Positions 62,530 through 64,000 of a DNA stretch of 64,000 bases are shown one piece after another. Numbering within the stretch: the first letter of the stretch is position 1; the number at the start of each line of letters is the position of its first letter. The notes under the pieces are model-generated. The model worked only from the letters and a program-made list of their open reading frames with translations, was not told the origin of the DNA and did no database searches. The translations under genes and the position numbers were made by a program. The stretch spans positions 18,826,947-18,890,946 of the forward strand of contig JACMZG010001914.1 in NCBI GenBank assembly GCA_018340805.1, written 5' to 3'. This stretch comes from Microvelia longipes. Its lineage: Eukaryota; Arthropoda; Insecta; Hemiptera; Veliidae.

Positions 62530-62708
62530 TGTATAATGATATACTAACTACAAGCAGTACTTTTGGGGGGTTTTAAGGAATAAAAAAGAAAATTAATAAA
62601 ATTGACTAAGGATCTTGTATAAAGGGAATGACGCGTTGAGTCCATTTGCCATAAAGCAAAGTGACCTCGCTGAGGATACAAAAATAGAGAAAAGTCCATT
62701 ATAAAATA

Positions 62709-63659
62709 CGAGGTGTGTTCAAAAAGTATCGCGAATTTTGAATTTTCGCGGGTTACGTATATTCGAATTTCAATTTTTTTGTGGCGTTATGTTGGTACTC
62801 ATGTCTCTCACTTATGCCGACAACCTCGGCCATTTTGAATGTTCACTTAATTGTTGACAGCTGCTTTGCTTGCACGTGTTTTGGATCGTCTTCGATTTTT
62901 ACCTATTCAAAAAAATGGATCAAAGAACGTGTATCAAATTTTGTGTGAAAAACGAAATTAAGTGCGCGGATGCATTCCGAATGTTGACTGTGGCATACGG
63001 AGAAGCTACCTTGGACCGAAGCAACGTTTATCGGTGGTACAAAATGTTCTCAGAAGGCCGAGAAGATGTGAACGACGAAGAGCGTGCCGGACGCCCGAGC
63101 ACTTCAACAACAGACGAAAAAATTAATGAAGTGAAGAAAATGGTATTGGCCAATCGTCGAATCACCATTGGAGAAGTTGCTGAGGACCTAGACATATCGA
63201 TTGGCTCGCGCCATTCGATTTTTATCAATGATTTGGGCATGAGACGGGTCGCCGCGAAAATCGTACCAAAATTGCTAAATTGCGACCAAAAACAGCATCG
63301 CATGAACATTGCTAATGAGATGTTGGACTCTGTCCGCGACGACCCAAATTTGCTCCAGAGGGTCATAACTGGTGACGAATTGTGAGTTTATGGTTATGAC
63401 GTGGAAACCAAAGCTCAATCTCAAGCTCAATTTGATACACGTTCTTTGATCCATTTTTTTGAATAGGTAAATTCGAAGACGATCCAAAACACGTGCAAGC
63501 GAAGCAGCTGTCAACAATTAAGTGAACATTCAAAATGGCCGAGGTTGTCGGCATAAGTGAGAGACATGAGTACCAACATAACGCCACAAAAAAATTGAAA
63601 TTCGAATATACGTAACCCGCGAAAATTCAAAATTCGCGATACTTTTTGAACACACCTCG
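62709..63659 (+). mobile_element. Mariner-family element, 951 bp, internally rearranged, TA duplication
   Basis: TIRs CGAGGTGTGTTCAAAAAGTA (left) and the complement (right) are flanked by TA at 62707-62708 and 63660-63661. The last 231 bp (63429-63659) are an inverted copy of the first 233 bp (62709-62941), reaching past the transposase start codon. The 3' half of the transposase gene and the original 3' end are therefore gone. The two 5' copies are nearly identical, so the event is recent or copied together. Confidence 0.92.
62915..63385 (+). pseudogene. Truncated mariner transposase
   Basis: ATG 62915 starts MDQRTCIKFCVKNEIKCADA, the normal start of this mariner subgroup. The product is 156 residues: the paired-type helix-turn-helix DNA-binding region (about 1-110, with the linker motif GRPSTSTT) and the beginning of the DD34D catalytic domain, including TGDE with the first catalytic Asp. 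At the next positions the expected S-W reads L-stop. A few more codons (VYGYDVETKAQ) follow the stop before the inverted duplication. The second and third Asp motifs are absent. It could at most bind element ends; it cannot cut. An upstream in-frame ATG at 62870 lies in what is normally the 5' untranslated part. Confidence 0.9.
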
Positions 63660-63661
63660 TA

Positions 63662-64000
63662 TACGTCAAAAACAAACTGTTCATGCTCAGTACGTGCAAT
63701 TCCTTAATTTAGAGGCAAACTAACCTCTCAAAAGTTTCTTATTGTTTGCATATTGAGAAGCTCATACTAATTGTAAAAATAACTGCTTTACTTTTTTAAA
63801 CGGATTTATTTTTATTGTGTTAACAAGCACTAAGTTAAATAAAACGCTAAACGATAAGCACAGAAGAAATTTGAGGGGCCAACTTGACTTATCCTTGTCA
63901 GAAAACCTGCGTTGCGCACCTTTTTTTACTTAACCATAAGAAGGTAAATATCATTTGATACTACCGTGTTTTACAAAACATGAATAGTTGACAAATATAT
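63662..64000. other. Right edge, nothing recognised
   Basis: AT-rich sequence after the mariner element; no exon of yki identified. Confidence 0.6.

Noticed and set aside
63028..63587. Several minus-strand ORFs over the mariner element
   Set aside because: Shadows of the transposase frame and of the inverted duplication of its 5' end.

Overview
The window is AT-rich, intron-rich and repeat-rich animal DNA, almost certainly from an insect. It has GT-AG introns, Hippo-pathway and Arf-GAP genes with insect-like sequence, mariner and non-LTR elements, a tRNA-derived SINE, many MITE-like fold-backs and long (TA)n and (CATA)n tracts. I cannot name the species. Nothing suggests bacterial or viral DNA.

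Only two conserved host genes are recognisable, both on the minus strand and arranged head to tail. At 4494-4619 lies the first coding exon of an ASAP-type Arf GTPase-activating protein (Asap), whose remaining exons must lie left of the window. At 14935-23036 are the last five coding exons of yorkie (yki, the YAP/TAZ orthologue): the second half of WW domain 1, WW domain 2, the Gln-rich/coiled-coil exon, the transactivation exon with a LATS-type HxRxxS site, and the terminal exon ending in the PDZ ligand LTWL. All exon phases fit together. The upstream yki exons (TEAD-binding domain and first half of WW1) were not found. If yki continues to the right, everything from 23037 to 64000 is one intron longer than 40 kb.

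The rest is a dense mosaic of mobile DNA. The main items are: (i) a 5.2 kb LINE (23202-28422) with a perfect 14-bp target duplication; (ii) a 951-bp mariner derivative (62709-63659) whose 3' half was replaced by an inverted copy of its own 5' end; (iii) a SINE (42648-42876) with a 12-bp target duplication; (iv) a 2.5 kb composite element (19825-22345) in a yki intron, with 20-bp terminal inverted repeats, a minisatellite seeded from its own terminus and a possible two-exon ORF; (v) fold-back elements, including a 1.19 kb palindrome (55191-56383) with mirrored ORFs; (vi) at least nine copies or partial copies of a dispersed repeat of roughly 650-800 bp whose core is the 3' half of 5S rRNA, including its pol III control region, and which ends in a hairpin; (vii) a TA-inserting MITE family with three copies, one nested inside a 5S-derived repeat.

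The host genes are linked only by position: Asap acts in Arf/actin/adhesion signalling and yki in Hippo growth control. The most novel material is the 5S-derived repeat family, the composite element at 19.8-22.3 kb, and the MITE at 15840-16055 that carries a row of small hairpins with differing arms.
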